Shown: positions 24,446-36,550 of the stretch, piece after piece | Layout of the letters: every line of letters starts with the position of its first letter | Numbering within the stretch: the stretch's first letter is position 1 | Assembly (NCBI GenBank): GCA_938038785.1 | Contig: CALHTB010000091.1 | Coordinates: forward strand, 1-39,505 | Reading direction: 5' to 3' | Length of the DNA: 39,505 nucleotides | Origin: an uncultured Acidimicrobiales bacterium | Lineage (GTDB): Bacteria; Actinomycetota; Acidimicrobiia; Acidimicrobiales; SHLQ01 | Program-made: the position numbers and the translations under genes | The notes under the pieces: model-generated | What the model was told of the DNA's origin: nothing | What the model saw: only the letters and a program-made list of their open reading frames with translations | Databases searched by the model: none

Positions 24446-24565
24446 TTTTCTGAGCCTGAAGCTCGAATACCGTGCACCATGCTCAGAAGAACCATGCCGT
24501 CAGGATTTTCTGAGCCTGAAGCTCGCATACCGTGCACCATCCTCAGAAGAACTACACCGTCGGGA
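24446..24565. repeat. 60-bp tandem duplication between katG and trpD
   Basis: Two adjacent 60-bp units (24446-24505 and 24506-24565) differ at about six positions. Each contains TTCTGAG and CTCAGAA arms separated by 27 bases, and an internal GAGC-5 nt-GCTC hairpin. The block lies just upstream of the trpD start. Confidence 0.9.
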
Positions 24566-24606
24566 AAAGCACGGAGCCCGCCCGATGCTGTGCACCGGAC
24601 GGGCTC
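24565..24606 (-). terminator. terminator of katG
   Basis: GAGCCCG (24574-24580) and CGGGCTC (24600-24606) form a 7-bp GC-rich stem, extended by CCG/CGG after one mismatch. On the minus strand a UUUU run follows five bases after the stem. It lies 45 bp past the katG stop, so it fits as the end of the fur-katG transcript. Confidence 0.65.
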
Positions 24607-24650
24607 TTCTCACAGCTTGTTAGGCGGAATCGCCCAATCGATGAGACGGT

Positions 24651-26804
24651 CTAGGCGAGATCGAAGCGATCGTTGTCCATGACCTTGGCAAATGCTGCGG
24701 CGAAGTCGTTGGCGAACTTCGCACCAGCGTCGTCAGCTGCATAGACATCGGCGATTGCACGAAGGATCGAGTTCGAACCGAACACGAGGTCGTTGCGAGT
24801 ACCCGTCCACTTGGCTTCGCCGGTTGCCCGGTCCTTGCCTTCGAAGACATCCTCAGCGCCTGACGATGCTGACCACTCGGTGTTGTAGTCCATCAGGTTG
24901 ACGAAGAAGTCGTTGCTGAGCGTGCCGACGTTGTCGGTCCAGACGCCGTGGCCGTCGGTGCTGACACCGAGTACTCGGAGACCAGCAACAAGTACAGCCA
25001 TCTCTGGCGCGCCAAGGTCGAGGAGCTGGGCCTTGTCGACAAGCAGGTGCTCGGCGACGTGGCTGGTGCCCTTGCCCAGGTAGTTACGGAAGCCGTCTGC
25101 CTTTGGCTCAAGCCAAGCGAACGACTCTTCATCGGTCTGCTCTTGGGTGGCGTCGCCACGTCCGGTCGAAACCGCAACGCTTACGCTGTTGCCACCTGCA
25201 GCGGCTGCAGCTTCAACAGCTGCGGCGCCACCGAGGACGATGAGGTCGGCCATCGACACGTCGACACCAACGCTCGACTGCACGCCCTCGAGTGCGGAAA
25301 GCACCTGAGCGAGGCCGTCGGGGTTGTTTGCGTCCCAACCGCTCTGTGGCGAAAGACGGATGCGGCCACCGTTGGCGCCACCACGCATGTCGCTCTTGCG
25401 GTAGGTCGAAGCTGATGCCCACGCAGTTGACACGAGGTCGGTGATGCTTACGCCCGACTCCATGATCGCAGCCTTGACGGTGGCAACGTCTGCATCGCTG
25501 AGTGCGGTGCCCGCAGGAATTGGGTCCTGCCAGATGAGCTCTTCGCTTGGAACCTCAGGGCCGAGGTACCGAACAACTGGACCCATGTCGCGGTGCGTCA
25601 GCTTGTACCACGCACGAGCGAACGCATCGTCGAGAAGCGACTGGTCGTCACGGAAGCGCTGGCTGATCTCGTTGTAGATCGGGTCCATCTTCATGGCCAT
25701 GTCTGCAGTCGACATCACCGGTGCGTGTGTGATCGACGGGTCGTGTGCGTCTGGGACGGTGCCAGCGAGTGCTGGTGCGGTCCACTGCTTGTGGCCCGCT
25801 GGGCTCTCGGTGAGCTCCCAGTCGTTGTCCATGAGGGTCTCGAGGTAGTTGTTGTCCCACTTGGTTGGGGTGGAGTTCCACGCACCTTCGAAGCCTGAGC
25901 TCGTGGTGTGGACGCCCTTGCCGGACTCCCAGGTGTTCTTCCAGCCAATGAGCTGCTGCTCCATTGGCGCACCTTCTGGCTCGGCCTGGACTGCGTCCTC
26001 GGAACCTGCACCGTGCATCTTGCCAAAGGCGTGACCGCCAACGACGAGGGCAACGGTCTCTTCGTCGTTCATGGCCATACGGCCGAAGGTCTCACGAATG
26101 TCGCGGCCAGAAGCAACCGGATCTGGGTTGGCGTTCGGGCCTTCTGGGTTCACGTAGATGAGACCCATCTGCACAGCGCCGAGCGGTTCCATGAGGTCGC
26201 GGTCGCCGCTGTAGCGCTCGTCGTCGAGCCAGGTGGTCTCTGGACCCCAGTAGATGTCTTCTTCTGGCTGCCAGACGTCTTCGCGACCGCCAGCGAAACC
26301 GAAGGTCTTGAAGCCCATCGATTCGAGGGCGACGTTGCCGGTGAGGATGAGAAGGTCAGCCCAGGAGAGGCTGCGTCCGTACTTCTTCTTGACTGGCTCG
26401 AGGAGAAGGCGAGCCTTGTCGAGGTTGACGTTGTCGGGCCAGCTGTTGAGCGGGGCGAAACGCTGGGTGCCGGTGGAGCCGCCACCGCGGCCGTCGTGGG
26501 TGCGGTAGGTGCCGGCGGAGTGCCAGGCCATACGGATGAAGAACGGTCCGTAATGTCCGTAGTCGGCTGGCCACCAGTCCTTGCTGTCGGTCATGAGGGC
26601 CGTGAGGTCGGCCTTGACCGCGGCGAGGTCGAGCTTTGCGAACTCGGCTGCGTAATCGAAGTCGTCGCCCATCGGGTTCGACTTTGGAGACCCCTGGTGA
26701 AGGATGTTGAGGTTGAGCTGGTTTGGCCACCAGTGTTGGTTGGCTGAGCTGCCTGTAGCCGTGTGCGGGCTATGCAGCACTGGGCACTTGTTGTCGTCAG
26801 ACAT
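24651..26804 (-). CDS. katG: catalase-peroxidase
   Basis: A 717-residue bifunctional haem catalase-peroxidase removing hydrogen peroxide. The distal site is [11 protein letters not shown] (Arg91, Trp94, His95). The Tyr of [14 protein letters not shown] and the second Met of RMAMNDEE complete the family's Met-Tyr-Trp adduct. The proximal His lies in [11 protein letters not shown], a slight variant of the usual GGHTFGKTHGA. The second, non-haem half is complete (for example [15 protein letters not shown], ending at a D-rich C-terminus). ATG at 26802-26804 has AGGAG seven bases upstream. Fur is encoded 60 bp upstream on the same strand, the arrangement of mycobacterial furA-katG, so peroxide induction through Fur is likely. 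Confidence 0.97.
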   Translation of the reverse strand: MSDDNKCPVLHSPHTATGSSANQHWWPNQLNLNILHQGSPKSNPMGDDFDYAAEFAKLDLAAVKADLTALMTDSKDWWPADYGHYGPFFIRMAWHSAGTYRTHDGRGGGSTGTQRFAPLNSWPDNVNLDKARLLLEPVKKKYGRSLSWADLLILTGNVALESMGFKTFGFAGGREDVWQPEEDIYWGPETTWLDDERYSGDRDLMEPLGAVQMGLIYVNPEGPNANPDPVASGRDIRETFGRMAMNDEETVALVVGGHAFGKMHGAGSEDAVQAEPEGAPMEQQLIGWKNTWESGKGVHTTSSGFEGAWNSTPTKWDNNYLETLMDNDWELTESPAGHKQWTAPALAGTVPDAHDPSITHAPVMSTADMAMKMDPIYNEISQRFRDDQSLLDDAFARAWYKLTHRDMGPVVRYLGPEVPSEELIWQDPIPAGTALSDADVATVKAAIMESGVSITDLVSTAWASASTYRKSDMRGGANGGRIRLSPQSGWDANNPDGLAQVLSALEGVQSSVGVDVSMADLIVLGGAAAVEAAAAAGGNSVSVAVSTGRGDATQEQTDEESFAWLEPKADGFRNYLGKGTSHVAEHLLVDKAQLLDLGAPEMAVLVAGLRVLGVSTDGHGVWTDNVGTLSNDFFVNLMDYNTEWSASSGAEDVFEGKDRATGEAKWTGTRNDLVFGSNSILRAIADVYAADDAGAKFANDFAAAFAKVMDNDRFDLA

Positions 26805-26864
26805 GGTTCTCCTAGTTGGTATTTTCTTTTATGAGATGGATGGTGAGATGTGTTGGTTTGCGGG

Positions 26865-27281
26865 CTAGTTGGCGGCGCAGCTAGAGCAGCGCCCCCAGTA
26901 GATGACTTCGGCTTCGTCAATTTCGAAGCCGTGATCGTCGCTGGCGACAAGACACGGGGTCGTTCCCACTGCACAGTCGACGTCGAACATGACACTGCAC
27001 GAGCGGCAGATCAGGTGGTGATGATTGTCGCCTACCCGGTCTTCGTACCTCGCGGCCGAACCCGCTGGTTGGATTCGGCGAATCAGGTTCTTGTCGACGA
27101 GAACGCCAAGCGTGTCGTAGACCGCTTGGCGTGAGATCGACCCGAGCGTTGACCTGGCCTCTTCAGCAATGTCGTCGGCGGTTGCATGCGGATGCGTCGC
27201 AACTGCCTGCATCAACGCGAGACGTTGTGCGGTGACCTGCACGTCGTTGTCTCGAAGAAGCTGCTCGAAGTCTGTCGCCAT
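26865..27281 (-). CDS. Fur-family peroxide/iron regulator, FurA-like
   Basis: A 138-residue metal-dependent transcription repressor. The winged helix covers about residues 1-75 ([23 protein letters not shown] and [18 protein letters not shown]). Metal ligands follow in HHHLICRSC, and the structural zinc site has CRSC and C-terminal CSSC. The sequence [12 protein letters not shown] is shared with FurA-type regulators that control katG. ATG at 27279-27281. Position directly upstream of katG suggests autoregulation and control of katG, by analogy with furA-katG. The 8-bp direct repeats upstream are candidate binding sites. Confidence 0.94.
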   Translation of the reverse strand: MATDFEQLLRDNDVQVTAQRLALMQAVATHPHATADDIAEEARSTLGSISRQAVYDTLGVLVDKNLIRRIQPAGSAARYEDRVGDNHHHLICRSCSVMFDVDCAVGTTPCLVASDDHGFEIDEAEVIYWGRCSSCAAN

Positions 27282-27289
27282 CAGGTGCC

Positions 27290-27320
27290 AGTCAAGTCGC
27301 GATTCTGGACAGAGTCAAGT
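27290..27320. promoter_or_regulatory. 8-bp direct repeats upstream of fur
   Basis: AGTCAAGT occurs at 27290-27297 and 27313-27320, 23 bp apart, in the 67-bp gap between fur and the rubrerythrin-like gene. The inverse-strand reading ACTTGACT includes a TTGACT -35-like element. It could be promoter or operator sequence; neither is proven. Confidence 0.3.
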
Positions 27321-27348
27321 ATTAGATCCGGTAGGAAAAGCGGACTAC

Positions 27349-27729
27349 TCAGCGAAGCTGATCGGCGCTGTTTCGGAGGCGCTCAAGATGACGTTCTGAG
27401 GCTATTGCAATTGCCTCGAACCACTCAGCCACGTCATGTCGCCCGGCAGCTTCGGCTGCGCCGGCTTTGGTTCGAAGTGAGGCCGAGACATCGACCTCGT
27501 TGATGAACGAATCGAGATTCCCCGAGGTGTCATCGGGGTCATACATGAACTCGACCAATCCCTGCGCATGGCCCTGCTTCACTTCGGCAATCGAGCGGTA
27601 CGTCGATGCAATGTCGGGATAGCCATCAACGTCGGCCGCTTCTGCAGCCCACAGCAGACGCTGAATTACCTGACACTCTGCGGCGAAGGCGTCGGCTACC
27701 GATTCGCCGATGACGTTGGAGAGTTCCAT
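27349..27729 (-). CDS. rubrerythrin-like protein with altered iron ligands
   Basis: A 126-residue ferritin-fold-like protein. FAAECQVIQRLLWAAEAADVDGY and DIASTYRSIAEVKQGHAQG align well with the first two helices of actinobacterial rubrerythrins, and DVAEWFEAIAIASERHLERL with the last helix. There is no C-terminal rubredoxin domain. The ExxH iron motifs are changed: helix two has KQGH and the last helix SERH, and the GETxEY helix seems to be missing. A working di-iron centre is therefore doubtful. It lies upstream of fur-katG on the same strand, 67 bp away, and diverges from the giant surface-protein gene. A role in peroxide stress is suggested only by this neighbourhood. Confidence 0.72.
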   Translation of the reverse strand: MELSNVIGESVADAFAAECQVIQRLLWAAEAADVDGYPDIASTYRSIAEVKQGHAQGLVEFMYDPDDTSGNLDSFINEVDVSASLRTKAGAAEAAGRHDVAEWFEAIAIASERHLERLRNSADQLR

Positions 27730-27845
27730 TGCCGAAACGGTAGCGCCCGCACGCCTGCGCTACGCAGATCGACGTAGCTAAACCGACTGCCCGGCGTCGA
27801 GCATCGCGACCCAATCGTCACATTGCGCTACCCAAACTGTCACGT

Positions 27846-27869
27846 GGATTCGTCGGTACATACGAATCC
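27846..27869. promoter_or_regulatory. inverted repeat in divergent promoter region
   Basis: GGATTCG (27846-27852) and CGAATCC (27863-27869) are perfect 7-bp arms around 10 bases, about one helical turn between half-site centres plus a half. It could be a regulator site for either divergent gene. Confidence 0.4.
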
Positions 27870-27926
27870 TGTTCGACTTGGGTCTTTCGACTCAATGGAC
27901 TCCTGCGACGCTCCGAAGGTGCTGTG

Positions 27927-27943
27927 GCTGAGGTCACCTCAGC
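27927..27943. promoter_or_regulatory. 17-bp perfect palindrome before the giant gene
   Basis: GCTGAGGT-C-ACCTCAGC is perfectly symmetric and ends 30 bp before the ATG of the 8.1-kb gene. It could be an operator overlapping the promoter or a hairpin in the 5' leader that affects ribosome access. Confidence 0.5.
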
Positions 27944-27973
27944 ACTTCCTACAAATTCCCTGGAGCGATCAAT

Positions 27974-30900
27974 ATGGCGGTACGGCGCCCTCTCAAACAC
28001 GTTCGGATGTTCGGCAAAGTTCTGCTGGTTTGGACGATGATTGCCACAAGCGTCCTTGTGGCATCCGCGGCCCCGGCCAGCGCCGCAACTGGATCGATTG
28101 CTGGCAACGTCTTCCGAGACTTCGACCTCAACGGCACCCAAGACGACGGCGTCGACTTCGGTGAGGCCGGGATCGAAGTCCGGGTCTATGACGATGAGGG
28201 CAATGTCACGCCACCGGTGACGAGCTCATCGACCGGCGACTATTCGGTCGATCTTGGACCGCTTACCGAAACGCTCGATGGCACCTACCGCGTCGAGTTC
28301 TCGATTCCGGCCGACATGGGCTACCTCCGCGAGAGTTTCCTCGGTGCCACAAACGGCTCGTCGGTCCAGTTCGCAGCCGCAGGGGCAACCGGGGTCGACT
28401 TTGCGGTCACTAACCCCGCGCAGTTCTGCGACAGCAACCCGCACCTCGCCGTGACCTGTTGGACAAACGGACAGGCCGATGGCGACTCGAACGACGGTCA
28501 ATGGGACGCAGACCTCACCGATGCGCTCGTCACCATTCCATGGGATGCCTATGCCACCGGCCCGACGAGCCAAGTACCCGACCGACCGTCATTTGTTGCC
28601 ACCAACGGAGACATCGGCACGACCTGGGGCCTTGCGTACCAGCGCAGCACCGACACGCTCTTCACGAGTGCGGTTCAGCGACGTCACACCGGGTTCGTCA
28701 ACGGCCAAACCGGAGCGATCTATCGAGCAAACCCTGACGGCACTGGGCGCTCACTCTTTCTCGACGTCAATGCGATACCAGGTATTTCGACAGGGGCCGA
28801 CCCACACACGGGGTTGCCGGACGTGTCCTGGAATCCAGCGAACCCGGCCAGTATCGCTAGTGCTGATCCGGCGTCGTTCGACGCTGTCGGAAAGATCTCG
28901 CTCGGCGATCTTGATATCTCCGAGGATGACCAGACGTTGTGGTCGGTGAACCTGAACGACCGGACCTTGATCGAAATCGCCATCGGCGATGCGACAGCGA
29001 CGCCGACGAGCGCAGACATCACCGTCCACTCGATCGCTGCGAGCGCGCCAGCATGTTCAAATGGGGTGTTCCGCCCGTTCGGTCTGTCGATTCGCGACGG
29101 GCTCGTGTACGTCGGTGGCGTGTGCAGCGGTGAGAACGGCGGCTCGGTGGCAGACGTGTATGCCCACGTCCTCACCCATGACCCCACTGGCGCTGATGGC
29201 AACCTGACGCCCTTCTACTCGATGCCCATGGATTATCGAACCGCTCTCCGTCCTGCATCTGAGTGCACCGTGGGTGCCGACTTCGGCGGCACCGCATGCT
29301 CGTGGACGGAATGGAGTTCTAGCTGGGCGCCGACCGGCCCGAACGGCCCGAACTTGTGGTCGGACCCGCAGCCCATGTTGACCGACATTGAGATCGACGC
29401 AGACGGCTCGCTCGTGTTGTCCTTCGCTGACCGCTGGGGTCTGCAGGCGGGGTTCAACAACTACGACCCAGCCGGCTCGGGCGCACTGTACAACGGTGCA
29501 ACTGGTGGTGACCTCGTTCGTGTCTGCAACATCGATGGTTCGCTCACGTTCCCGTGCAACGCGGACAACTCGGAGTTCTACGTAGCTGACGTCGCTCCCG
29601 ATCAGAACTTCATTCCCCTCGAGATTCATCCAGAGTCGGCGTGGGGTGGATCAGCAATGATGTTCCGCGATGGCGAGGTGGCGTTCACGATGGCTGACCC
29701 GACGAACTTCTGGTCCGGCGGTCTCGGATGGGCCGACGCTAGCTCTGGCGAGATCAACCCCGTTCCAGGAGGAACTCGCCGGTACCAGGTGTTTGAGGGC
29801 TACAACCAAGACAACACGTCGTCGCCCGACATCAGCGGAATCGGTAAAGCCACTGGTCTTGGCGACCTCGAGCTGATCTGCGAGGCCGCTCCGTTCGAAA
29901 TTGGCGACCGGGTTTGGTTCGACCGGAACCGAAATGGTGTCCAAGACGGTTCCGAACCGGCGATTCCCGGAGTTACGGTCGAACTGCGCAGCTCCGATGG
30001 GCTAACGCTGCTCGGCACCACCACGACCAACGAGAACGGCCAGTACGTCTTTGACTCATTGACGCATGGTCTCGAGCTCGATGCCGACTACGAACTGCAC
30101 TTCGATGCAACCACCGCCGACGTCAGCAACGTGGCCAATGTGGGCGACGCCCGCACCCTCGAACCAACCGTGCAGAACGCTTCCGCAGCCACAAGCTCAT
30201 CAGACAGCAACATCGATTCGAGCGGCGTAGCCAGAATCCGCACCGGCGCAACCGTCGGCTCGACCGACCATTCATTCGATGCCGGCTTCCACGGCTCTCT
30301 GCAGCTTGGCAACCTCGTCTGGCTCGACGTCAACGAAGATGGCGACGCCTCCCCCGGCGAGCCATTGGTCGCTGGACTTCTTCTCCAACTCTTCAAGGAA
30401 AGCGGGGATGCCCCCGGCTTCGATGCCGAGGATGTGCTTGTCGATTCGACCATCACGGACAGCACCGGCACCTATCTTTTCTCCAACCTCGAAGACGGGG
30501 CCGAGTACTACGTCGCGGCACCAAATGACCAGGGCGCAGCGATCGCAAGCATCGATGGAGATGTTGTTGATGTGACCGCCTTAATGCCAACGCTTGGGAC
30601 CGGTTCGGGGCCCGACAACGGCAACGATGGCGCTGCCTCGCCAGGCTTCTTGTCGGCAACGAACGGTACCATCGTGTCCGACGATGCTGAGCCGACGAAT
30701 GAGGTGGACACGCCGTTCATCCCGGCTCGTGACGCTGGGCAGTTTCTCACCGGCGAGCTCGATCTGTTCATCGAGGATGAAGATTCAAACCTGACCGTAG
30801 ACCTCGGCATCATTCCGAAGGTGCGTGTCGGCAACCTCGTTTGGTTCGATCAAGGTGCGTCTGACAACACAAACGATGGCCTTGCTCAAGCCGATGAACC

Positions 30901-33900
30901 AGGTCTCGTGGGCGTGGCTCTTGAGCTTTGGTCCGATGTTGACGACGATGGCGTCTTCGAACCAGCTGGCGACGACAGCACCGGCTTTGTCTCCGCCACG
31001 ACAACAGATGACGAAGGCAATTACGCGTTCTCCCTGCTGGCAGAAGGCCCCTATTTCCTCGCGATCCCTGAAGCTGAGACCGTCGACAACTCAGCTGACA
31101 ACGCCGATGTGCTCGCGAACGTGCGTCCGTCTTCTGGGGTCTCGAGGAACGCCCAGGCCGATGACAACGCAGACGACGAGGCGGCCGACACTGCGGAGGG
31201 TTATGTCTCGGTGTCAACCGTCGTCTCACTCTCGACGCACGAGCTTCGCACCGGCGAAACGGACGCGAACACCGATGCAACGCCCGACGCCGAGTTCGAA
31301 GCTGATACCGCAGGTCCTGCACACCTCGACAGCTCGTCGGACCTCGGCGTCGACTTTGGATTCGTCGAACGACTTCGCCTCGGCGGGATCGTCTGGCACG
31401 ACGAAGGCGCCGACGACGCGACATCGGATGATGGCATCGTAACGATCGACGAGGTGGGGCTCGCTGGCGTACTCGTGCAACTCCTCGCAATCGATGGCAC
31501 CGTGATCGCTGAGACCGTCACCGATGACCAAGGTGCGTATTGGTTTGATGGCCTCGACGAGGGTGACTACCAGGTCGGTATCCCTTCGAATCAGTCCGGG
31601 GCGACCGACCTTGGCGGGAACGCCCAGGCGATCAGCGGCTTTACCTCCTCGCTCGGAACCAACGGTGCTGGCTCTATATCGGCCAACCCTGAAACCGGGG
31701 ACAACGACGACGACGGCGACCCACAGGCCGGGTTCGTTTCTCGCACCGCCACGATCACGTTGGCGAATGGTTCGGAGCCCACCGGCGAAACCGATAGCAA
31801 CATCGCCCCGGGTCGAGATGCTGAAGCGCACGTGGAGGCTGCGGGCTCGCCCAACCTCGACGACCGCAGTTCCAACATGCACATTGACCTTGGCCTCATT
31901 GCTACGCCGACGCTCTCGGTCGGAAACCGTGTGTGGGCCGACTGGAATGACAGCGGAATGCAAGATGACGGCGAGCCCGGAATCGGTGATGTCGTCGTCG
32001 AGCTGTGGCTGGCCTCGACGGACCGCAGCGATCCGTTGGCCGTTCCTGTCGACACCACGACAACCAATGACGATGGCTACTACTTCTTCGACGACATCGT
32101 CGCTGAAGGCGACTACGTCGTGGTGATTCCTGCGTCGAACTCGGCCGACGCCACAGACCCATTGAACGGTTGGTTCGTGAGCTCGGTCGTTGACCCTGCC
32201 GACGACGACGTCGACCAAAAGAACGCTGGCGTGCTCGATGAGCAGACCGGCGATGTGGTGTCGGGCAGCTTCGAGTTGATGTTCGATAGTGAACCCACCA
32301 ACGAACCCGATACTCCCGCTTCGGTGCGCAATTTCGATGCCCCGTACGACAACCACGCCAACGCCACCGTCGACTTCGGCTTCACCACGCTGTCGGTTGG
32401 AAATTTGGTTTGGTTCGACTCGAATGCAAACGGAGTTCAGGACGACGGCGAACCAGCGATCGCGGACGTCAGTGTCGAACTCTGGACGGCGGAGCCTGGC
32501 TCGAACCCCGAGCTGCTGGCGACCATGTCGACAGACGCGCAGGGAACCTATCTGTTCACCGGAGTTGAACGTGGCAAGGTCGTCGTGGTTATTGCAGCAA
32601 CGAACTTCGAGGCCGGCGAACCTCTCGAGGGTCTCAAGCCGGTCGTCGAGAACTCCCCCGATGCGCCAACCATCGATGACGACAACGACGGTGCTCTCGC
32701 CGAAGGAGCGGTACGTTCACCAACGCAGATGCTCATGGCTGGAGGGCTTCCGGTTACCAACGACGCAGATAATGGGGCCACCCCTGGCTCATCGGGACTT
32801 GTGCTTCCTGATGCCAACGAGGACCTGTCAATCGACTTTGGCTTCCATGGGCTCAGCGTTGGCAACCGCGTGTTCATCGACGACGATGGCGATGGCGCAA
32901 TGAGGCCTGGCGAGTTGGGACGAGCTGATGTTCTTGTCGAGCTCTGGGCTGTAACCGAAACGGGCGCAGCAGCCTTGTTGGACTCAACGAACACCGACCA
33001 GGACGGCTTCTACCTTTTCACTGGAGTGACTCCAGGGAACGTCTTTGTACGCATCCCAGCGGGGAACTTCGAACCCGGCAACGCACTCTTTGGCCATACA
33101 TCGACGGTTGGAAATGGCTTGTTTGCTCCGGACGTCGATGCAGATCCGACCGACGGCGATGACAACGGCAACCCGGTTCTTGTCGGAGCCACCGAAAGCT
33201 CAATCGTCACACTCGTCGCCAATAGCGAGCCGACCGGTGAAACCGACCTTGGGGGCCAGATCAACACCTCTGACGACCCCAACAGCAACCTGACCGTGGA
33301 CTTCGGATTCGTGGTTCGGCCGGGCCTGAGCCTTGGCAACCGAGTCTTCGAAGACACCAACGGCAACCATCTTCACGATGATGGCGAGCCAGGAATTGAC
33401 GGGGTGACCGTCGAGCTCATCGATGCAGACGGCACGGTTATCGGAACCGACATCACCTCGGGAGATGGGTATTACCTCTTCCCGTTGGTTGCCAACAACG
33501 GAGACCTACTCGAAGGCGACTACGTCGTTCGAATTCCTGCTTCGAACTTTGACGAACCCACCGATGCACTATGGGGCAAGTGGTCATCGACAGACGACCC
33601 GGCCATGCACGTGCTCGATCCTGATGAGAACGACGCCGACCGTGACGACAATGGCCTCGACCCAGATGTGGCGTTCGGCGATGTGGTGAGCGAGTCGATT
33701 ACGCTCACCGATTCTCTCGAACCGCTCGGAGAAACCGATGTCGAGGGCGCCCCAGACCCAGACAACGACCAGAATCAGAATCTGACGGTCGACTTCGGGT
33801 TCACCATGCTCGCCCTCGGCGATCTGGTCTTTGCTGATCACAACAACGACAGCGTCCGTTCAGCTGATGAGCCGGGCATTGCCGACGTACCCCTCGCGCT

Positions 33901-36078
33901 ACTTGGCAGCGACGGCAGCCCGGTCCGCGACGGCGCTGGCATACCAATGACGACGACGACCAACTCCGACGGCAACTACCTCTTCGAGGGGCTTGCCGAA
34001 GGCGAGTACATCGTCGAGATCCCTGCGTCGGCGTTTACCGACCCCGCTAGTGCGTTGTTCGGCCGGTTCTCCTCGACCGACACTGTGGCTGGCGGAATCG
34101 ACCCCGAGTCAGAAGAGGGCGCAGGGGTCGACGATGACGACAACGGCATCGACCCGGTGACCGCTGGATCTGCTGTGTGGTCGTTGCCGGTCAACCTTGG
34201 CCCCGACGACAGTCCGTCGGAGACCACTTTGGACTTCGGCTTCTCAGCAGGAACGATTGGAAACTTGGTCTTCGAAGACCTCGATGACGACGGCGTATTC
34301 ACCGACGGGGTCGACGAACCCGTGCCAGGGGTTGTGGTCAATCTGCTCGATGCCGATGGCGTCGCCGTGAGCGAAACAGCAACGACAACGACCGATGAGC
34401 GCGGCAACTATGTCCTCGCCGTTCCCGGCCCTGGGACCTTTATCGTCGAGATCGCCGATTCGAACTTCGCAATGGGCGGGCCGCTCGAGGCAATGGCATC
34501 GAGCGACGCCAACGATGTCGATGGGGTGACCCCCGACCCGGACGCGGAGAATCCGATCGACTTTGATGACAACGGCATTCCGACCGGCGCTACCCCGTTC
34601 ATCGGTGACGCTGTCTGGTCGGCTCCGGTCACCATACTTCCGGGCACTGAGCCGACTGGCGAAGACCAGTCAGGGGCGCTCGTCGGCGTACCTGACAGCT
34701 CACAGAACCAAGCGGTGGACTTCGGGTTCTTCGAAGTTCCGTTCCTCGAGCTCGGTAACAAGGTGTTCCTCGATGTCGACAACAGCGGCGATTTCGGACC
34801 CGCGGATGAAGCGGGACCCGCTGGTGTCATCGTGAACTTGCTCGACGCCGATGGTCAACCGGTCGTCGACTCTGCAGGTGAGGCGGTATCGGTAGTAACC
34901 AACGACGCTGGCGAATATGCATTCTCGACGCTGCCGCCGGGCGACTATGTGGTCGAGCTTGATGTAGCGAACTTTGTCGCCGACGGGCCGCTCGCTGGCC
35001 TGTGGGCTTCAACGGGTGCCGCCACATCGACCGATCCCGAGGATTCGACCGATTCGAACTCCGATGGCGTCCAAGGAGCCGATGGGGTCGGAGTTCGCAG
35101 TGGAGTGGTCACGCTCTCATTCGACTCCGAGCCGGTAGGCGAAGACGACGCCTCGCCAACCGAGCTTGATTCGGGGTACTCAAACCTGACGGTCGACTTC
35201 GGTGTTTACGCATCCGAAGTCGAGGTTCAGGTGGCCCTGCCACCCGAAGTCCAGTTGCCGGTTGACGTGGCACTAACGAACCACGACTGCACGGCCCTTG
35301 TTGGTTCTGATGGCGAAGCGTTGATGGGTCAGATCGATGCTGACAGCACCATGACCGTGATTGGTGGCGTACCCGACGGCACGGTCCATGCGGCTGTCCC
35401 CGCCAGTTCGCTCGACGATGGTGGCCCGCTCGACGGTCTCGTAGTGGCTAGCCAAGACTTGGCCGATATGCACGTCAACGGCTGCATCGTCTCCGAGCCC
35501 ATCGAGGTGTTGGCCAGCGACGTGCTCGGAGCAGTGGTGCAGGCTCCGGCCCTCCAGCTCGCTGAAGCGGGCACGATTGGCGACCGGGTGTGGCTAGACG
35601 AGAACCGCAATGGCATCCAGGACACCTCAGAAGTCGGGGTCGAGAATGTCACGCTGCGCCTATTCGACTCGACTGGGAGCATCGTCGCCACAACGACGAC
35701 ACGTGCTGACGGAAGCTACGAGTTCGTCGACGTAGTTCCCGGTTCGTACATTGTCGAGCTGGACCTACCAAGCGGAAGAACGTTAGCCACCAGCGGGGTT
35801 GGGGCAAACCGAATGGTCGACAGCGACTTCGACCCCACCACGCGACGGGTATCGATCATCATTTCGAGCGGTGACGCTGTGACCAACATCGACGCAGGAC
35901 TGCAAAGCCCGACGTCGGTGCCCCCGGTGATCGCCTTCACCGGGCGTGAAGCGATCCCGACGGTTGTGCTCGGACTGCTCCTCCTTCTCTTGGGGGCCGC
36001 TTTCCTTGCGGTCGGTGGCTCGAGCGGTGGATGGCGTCGACGTGCGCAGGACACGCTTTTCGGGCACACTGTTCGACG

Positions 36079-36082
<4 letters not shown>
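27974..36082 (+). CDS. giant secreted SdrD-B-repeat surface protein, 2702 aa
   Basis: The signal peptide has a basic start, a hydrophobic core (VLLVWTMIATSVLVA) and ends near APASA. An SdrD-B-like domain follows (about 39-150, GNVFRDFDLNGTQDD), then a region of about 490 residues with beta-propeller-like strands (about 155-640). Twelve further repeats begin near residues 643, 778, 952, 1136, 1316, 1475, 1629, 1787, 1948, 2095, 2260 and 2535, each opening like IGDRVWFDRNRNGVQDG, a calcium-binding DxNxNGxxD loop; a degenerate segment lies at 2412-2534. The C-terminus has IAFTG (2653-2657), a helix (about 2663-2682) and a basic tail, as in sortase substrates. GGAG lies eight bases before ATG 27974. 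It is very acidic. Probable role: an adhesin or surface-layer stalk; no sortase gene is in the window. Confidence 0.92.
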
Positions 36083-36440
<358 letters not shown>

Positions 36441-36450
36441 CATTCAAGAG

Positions 36451-36470
36451 CGGCGCCGCGGCGCCGTTTT
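36451..36470 (+). terminator. rnpB terminator
   Basis: CGGCGCCGCGGCGCCG (36451-36466) is a perfect palindrome forming a 6-bp GC stem with a CGCG loop, followed by TTTT. It lies ten bases after the end of P1 and fits an intrinsic terminator for rnpB. Confidence 0.85.
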
Positions 36471-36550
36471 CGGCCCCCACCTACGGCGAAAAGTTGCCCA
36501 AATCGGTCAACATTGTACGGTTTGGGCACTATTTCGATCGAGCCGTTCGA

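Noticed and set aside
24446..24565. Two-copy repeat considered as a minimal CRISPR
   Set aside because: Units are directly adjacent without spacers and there are no cas genes.
25908..26747. Plus-strand 279-codon frame inside katG
   Set aside because: It is a long antisense frame caused by GC bias; katG on the minus strand is complete and certain.
28100..35900. Repeats considered as a CRISPR or satellite array
   Set aside because: They are diverged protein repeats in one continuous 2702-codon frame, of about 400-830 bp with variable spacing, not identical short repeats with unique spacers.
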